Source: Paracoccaceae bacterium (GTDB lineage Bacteria; Pseudomonadota; Alphaproteobacteria; Rhodobacterales; Rhodobacteraceae). From it: DNA of 8,015 nt. This document shows positions 5,751 through 8,015 of the stretch, in pieces (positions within the stretch are counted from its first letter, which is position 1; each line of letters begins with the position of its first letter). The position numbers were made by a program, and so were the translations under genes. Under the pieces are notes generated by a model. The model worked only from the letters and a program-made list of their open reading frames with translations. It searched no databases and was not told the DNA's origin. The DNA lies in contig PXES01000030.1 of the NCBI GenBank assembly GCA_003564655.1, positions 1-8,015 of the forward strand, written 5' to 3'.

Positions 5751-7346
5751 TTACTGCGACGGGGCAAGCGTATGGCGGGTCTCAATCAGGTTCAGCACTG
5801 CCCGCGCCGCAACGGCCATGATGGTCGCGGTCGGGTTCATTCCCGAAGAGGTCGGGAAGATCGAGCCGTCGAACACATAGAGGTTCGGCACGTCATGCAC
5901 CCGCCCGAACTGATCTGTGACCGAAGTCTCGGGGTCCTCGCCCATGACCGCCGTTCCCATCAGATGCCAGCCGCAATCGCGGATCAGCGGCGTCACTTCG
6001 GTCGAGATCGCGCCTGCGGCTTCCATCGCCTCGACCGCGCGGGCGGTGTGGAAGGCCAGCATCCGGTGGGTATTGTCGGACATGCGATAGCGGATCTCGG
6101 GCGCGGGCAGGCCGTCGCCATCGGTCAGGCTGTCGGACAGGACGATGCGGTTTTCCGGGTCGGGCAGGTCCTCGCCGATGATTCCCCACTCGAAGCTGCG
6201 CCCGAACTTGCGCGCGACGCCGTCATGCAGCGCGGCGCCCCAGCCCTCGGTCAGCGTGCCGCCGGTATAGCCCGCGCGGAAGCTTTGCGGGCCGCCTGCG
6301 GGCATGCAGTTCCATTTCGCGCCGCGCACGAAGCCGCGCGAGGTGTCGGTCTCATAGAACTGCATCGAAACGAGGATCTGCCCGGCGGGCCCGACCCAGC
6401 TTTCCAGCTCCTCGTCAAATGTGCCCATCACGCCCGCATAGGGGTGCATCATCAATCTGCGCCCGACCAGGCCCGTCCGGTTGGCAAGGTCCGACATCAA
6501 CAGCAGACGCGGCGTTCCGATGCCATTGGCACACAGGATCACGACATCCCCCCGCGCGCGGTGCCGCGCGCCGTGGCGGTCGATCCAGACCGCGCCGCAG
6601 GCGCGACCCTTCGCATCGGTCTCGACCTCGGCCACGCGCGCCCCGGTGATCAGCCGCACACCGAGCTTCAAGGCCTCGGGCCAATGGGTACGGTCCGGGG
6701 TCGCCTTGGCCCCGTCGGAACAGCCGGTCCCGCAGGTGCCGCGCAGGACGCAGGGCTGCAACCCGCGATAGGCACGCGAAGGGATTGCGTTGGACCCCGG
6801 CCACCAGTGCCAGCCAAGCGCATTCATGCCCTTCGCCGCCTTGCGTCCGACGCGGCCCATCGGCAGCGGCGGGAGCGGGCAGGGGGCGCCATCGGGATAG
6901 GCCGGGTTGCCCGACAGGCCCGAGACGGCCATCGCCTCTTCGACATATTCATAGAACGGGGCGAGGTCGTCATAGGTGAAAGGCCAGTCATCGGCCACGC
7001 CGTCGAGTGTGCGTACCCGGAAATCCGATGGCATGAAGCGGACCCAATGCGCGCCATAGATCAACGCGGCCCCACCGACTCCCGCGAACATCAGCGGATT
7101 GACGTCCGACTGCGCGGCGTCAATCGGGTAGTCCTCGGCCCGGCCGCGCACGTTCGGGTTGGGGTGCCACTTGCGCAGCTGGGTCAGCTCCCACTCCGGG
7201 CGTGCCCCGTCGAATTCATCCGCCGCGACCCAGCCACCCTGCTCCAGCACCGTGACCGCCATGCCTGCGCGCGCGAGTTCCAGTGCGGCCACCGCCCCTG
7301 ATGGCCCGGCACCCACGATGACGACATCGCTTGATGTGTCCGACAT
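5751..7346 (-). CDS. GMC-family FAD-dependent sugar dehydrogenase (large subunit)
   Basis: This is a 531-residue flavoprotein expected to oxidise a sugar, glycoside or sugar acid. The FAD-binding GAGPSG is at 12-17 with E35 at the end of strand two. The GMC loop VGGAALIYGAHW lies at about 90-101. The C-terminal active site has H461 (CGWHLMG) and N504 (SGMNPT), the His/Asn pair expected in gluconate-dehydrogenase-type enzymes. C199, C205 and C209 form a C-x5-C-x3-C motif, the spacing of the Fe-S cysteines described in bacterial FAD-dependent glucose dehydrogenase, so an Fe-S cluster is possible. There is no signal peptide: the Rossmann motif begins at residue 8. The ATG follows the ABC ATPase stop by three bases, with a weak ribosome site inside that gene, so translation is probably coupled. 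Substrate is unknown; glucoside 3-dehydrogenase, gluconate and polyol dehydrogenases are alternatives. Confidence 0.9.
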   Translation of the reverse strand: MSDTSSDVVIVGAGPSGAVAALELARAGMAVTVLEQGGWVAADEFDGARPEWELTQLRKWHPNPNVRGRAEDYPIDAAQSDVNPLMFAGVGGAALIYGAHWVRFMPSDFRVRTLDGVADDWPFTYDDLAPFYEYVEEAMAVSGLSGNPAYPDGAPCPLPPLPMGRVGRKAAKGMNALGWHWWPGSNAIPSRAYRGLQPCVLRGTCGTGCSDGAKATPDRTHWPEALKLGVRLITGARVAEVETDAKGRACGAVWIDRHGARHRARGDVVILCANGIGTPRLLLMSDLANRTGLVGRRLMMHPYAGVMGTFDEELESWVGPAGQILVSMQFYETDTSRGFVRGAKWNCMPAGGPQSFRAGYTGGTLTEGWGAALHDGVARKFGRSFEWGIIGEDLPDPENRIVLSDSLTDGDGLPAPEIRYRMSDNTHRMLAFHTARAVEAMEAAGAISTEVTPLIRDCGWHLMGTAVMGEDPETSVTDQFGRVHDVPNLYVFDGSIFPTSSGMNPTATIMAVAARAVLNLIETRHTLAPSQ

Positions 7347-7349
7347 GGG

Positions 7350-8015
7350 CTAGTCCCGCAGGCTGACCGTGGTCTCGCGGTCGAAGAGATGCACCCGCGC
7401 GGGCAGAATGCGCAGGCCGACCTGTTCACCCTGCTGCACGCCGGTCGCGCCATCGGTGACGATGATGATCTCGGGCTCCTCTTCCGAGAACAGGTAGCAC
7501 GATGATCCCGTGCGCTCGATCGCCGCGACGGTGACGGGTATGGCCCCGTCAGTGTCGGGCGCGCAGATTTCCAGATGCTCGGGGCGCAGGCCAACCGTGA
7601 CGGGCCGGTCGGGGGCAACGTCGATATCCAGCGGCAGGCGCGCCCGCCCCGTCATCTCGAGCGTGACCGAGCGCCCGTCCGCGCCCGTGACAGCCGGGAT
7701 GAAATTCATCGCGGGCGAGCCGATGAAGCCTGCCACGAACTGGTTGGCGGGGCGGTCGTAGAGCTCCATTGGCTCGCCCTGCTGTTCGATCACGCCAGCG
7801 CGCAGGACGACGACATGATCGGCCATGGTCATCGCCTCGATCTGGTCATGCGTGACATAGACCGAGGTCGCGCCAAGGCGGTCGTGAATGGCGCGCACCT
7901 CTTTTCGCATGCGTACGCGCAAGGCCGCGTCGAGGTTCGAGAGCGGCTCGTCGAAGAGAAACGCCTTGGGGTCGCGGATGATCGCACGGCCCATGGCGAC
8001 GCGCTGGCGTTGCCC
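7350..8015 (-). CDS. Sugar ABC transporter ATP-binding protein (MalK/UgpC type), N-terminus beyond window
   Basis: The 221 visible residues are the C-terminal part of a CUT1-type transporter ATPase, usually 330-370 residues. The window edge cuts inside the signature motif, leaving GQRQRVAMGRA. Then come Walker B with catalytic glutamate (FLFDEP), the D-loop (SNLDA) and the switch histidine (YVTHDQ, visible residue 56). From about visible residue 110 the TOBE/OB domain follows (VGLRPEHLEI near its middle), where sugar ATPases bind regulators or substrate cues. Walker A is outside. The family energises uptake of oligosaccharides, glycosides, polyols or glycerol-3-phosphate with two permeases and a binding protein, presumably further right. 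It is transcribed leftward into the GMC genes with three bases between stop and start, so uptake and oxidation of one substrate are probably linked. Confidence 0.93.
   Translation of the reverse strand, partial: GQRQRVAMGRAIIRDPKAFLFDEPLSNLDAALRVRMRKEVRAIHDRLGATSVYVTHDQIEAMTMADHVVVLRAGVIEQQGEPMELYDRPANQFVAGFIGSPAMNFIPAVTGADGRSVTLEMTGRARLPLDIDVAPDRPVTVGLRPEHLEICAPDTDGAIPVTVAAIERTGSSCYLFSEEEPEIIIVTDGATGVQQGEQVGLRILPARVHLFDRETTVSLRD

Noticed and set aside
5772..7301. Long open frame (509 codons) on the plus strand opposite the GMC gene
   Set aside because: Mirror frame of the flavoprotein; the translation is Arg/Gly/His-rich without recognisable domains.
1..8015. tRNA, rRNA, CRISPR array, riboswitch, toxin-antitoxin or phage-defence genes
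   Set aside because: No cloverleaf-like segments, regularly spaced repeats or recognisable proteins of these kinds were seen on either strand; nearly all sequence is explained by the catabolic and transport genes.

Overview
The DNA is GC-rich, with tightly packed, partly overlapping operons of sugar-acid dehydrogenases, a sugar ABC transporter and a GMC dehydrogenase. Protein character and gene content point to an alphaproteobacterium, most likely a Rhodobacterales (Paracoccus/Roseobacter-like) member. This is inferred by reading, not by a database search.

Left block (1-4811) is a divergent sugar-acid catabolic locus of the gluconate/idonate type. Leftward from about 2534 run a gluconate 5-dehydrogenase-like SDR (idnO-like), a beta-hydroxyacid dehydrogenase resembling tartronate semialdehyde reductase, and a LacI/GntR-type repressor cut by the left edge. 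Rightward from 2638 run a D-2-hydroxyacid dehydrogenase (2-ketogluconate/hydroxypyruvate reductase type), L-idonate 5-dehydrogenase (idnD) and the first 60 or so codons of 2-keto-3-deoxygluconate kinase (kdgK). The two arms are separated by about 100 bp holding two face-to-face promoter candidates around one near-palindromic operator with a central CG. That operator is the probable site of the repressor encoded at the end of the left arm. The plan would be idonate -> 5-ketogluconate -> gluconate, with 2-ketogluconate reduced to the same pool and KDG phosphorylated into the Entner-Doudoroff pathway.

The junction (about 4806-5331) is the odd part. kdgK stops being kdgK near codon 60 and continues in frame into an internal piece of an IS1595/ISXO2-type DDE transposase, which itself breaks off near 5210. 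Neither the transposase ends nor the rest of kdgK is present, so this is a deletion/recombination scar and not a clean IS insertion. About 120 bp of unassigned DNA with two hairpins follows.

Right block (5332-8015) is a leftward operon: a sugar ABC transporter ATPase (its N-terminus beyond the right edge), a GMC flavoprotein dehydrogenase with a C-x5-C-x3-C motif, and a small gluconate-2-dehydrogenase-subunit-3-like partner. Neither dehydrogenase subunit has a signal peptide. This suggests intracellular oxidation of an imported sugar or glycoside.

I found no RNA genes, CRISPR arrays or convincing new defence-type system. The most noteworthy items are the kdgK/transposase scar, the single operator in overlapping divergent promoters, and the apparently cytosolic GMC dehydrogenase with a putative Fe-S motif.
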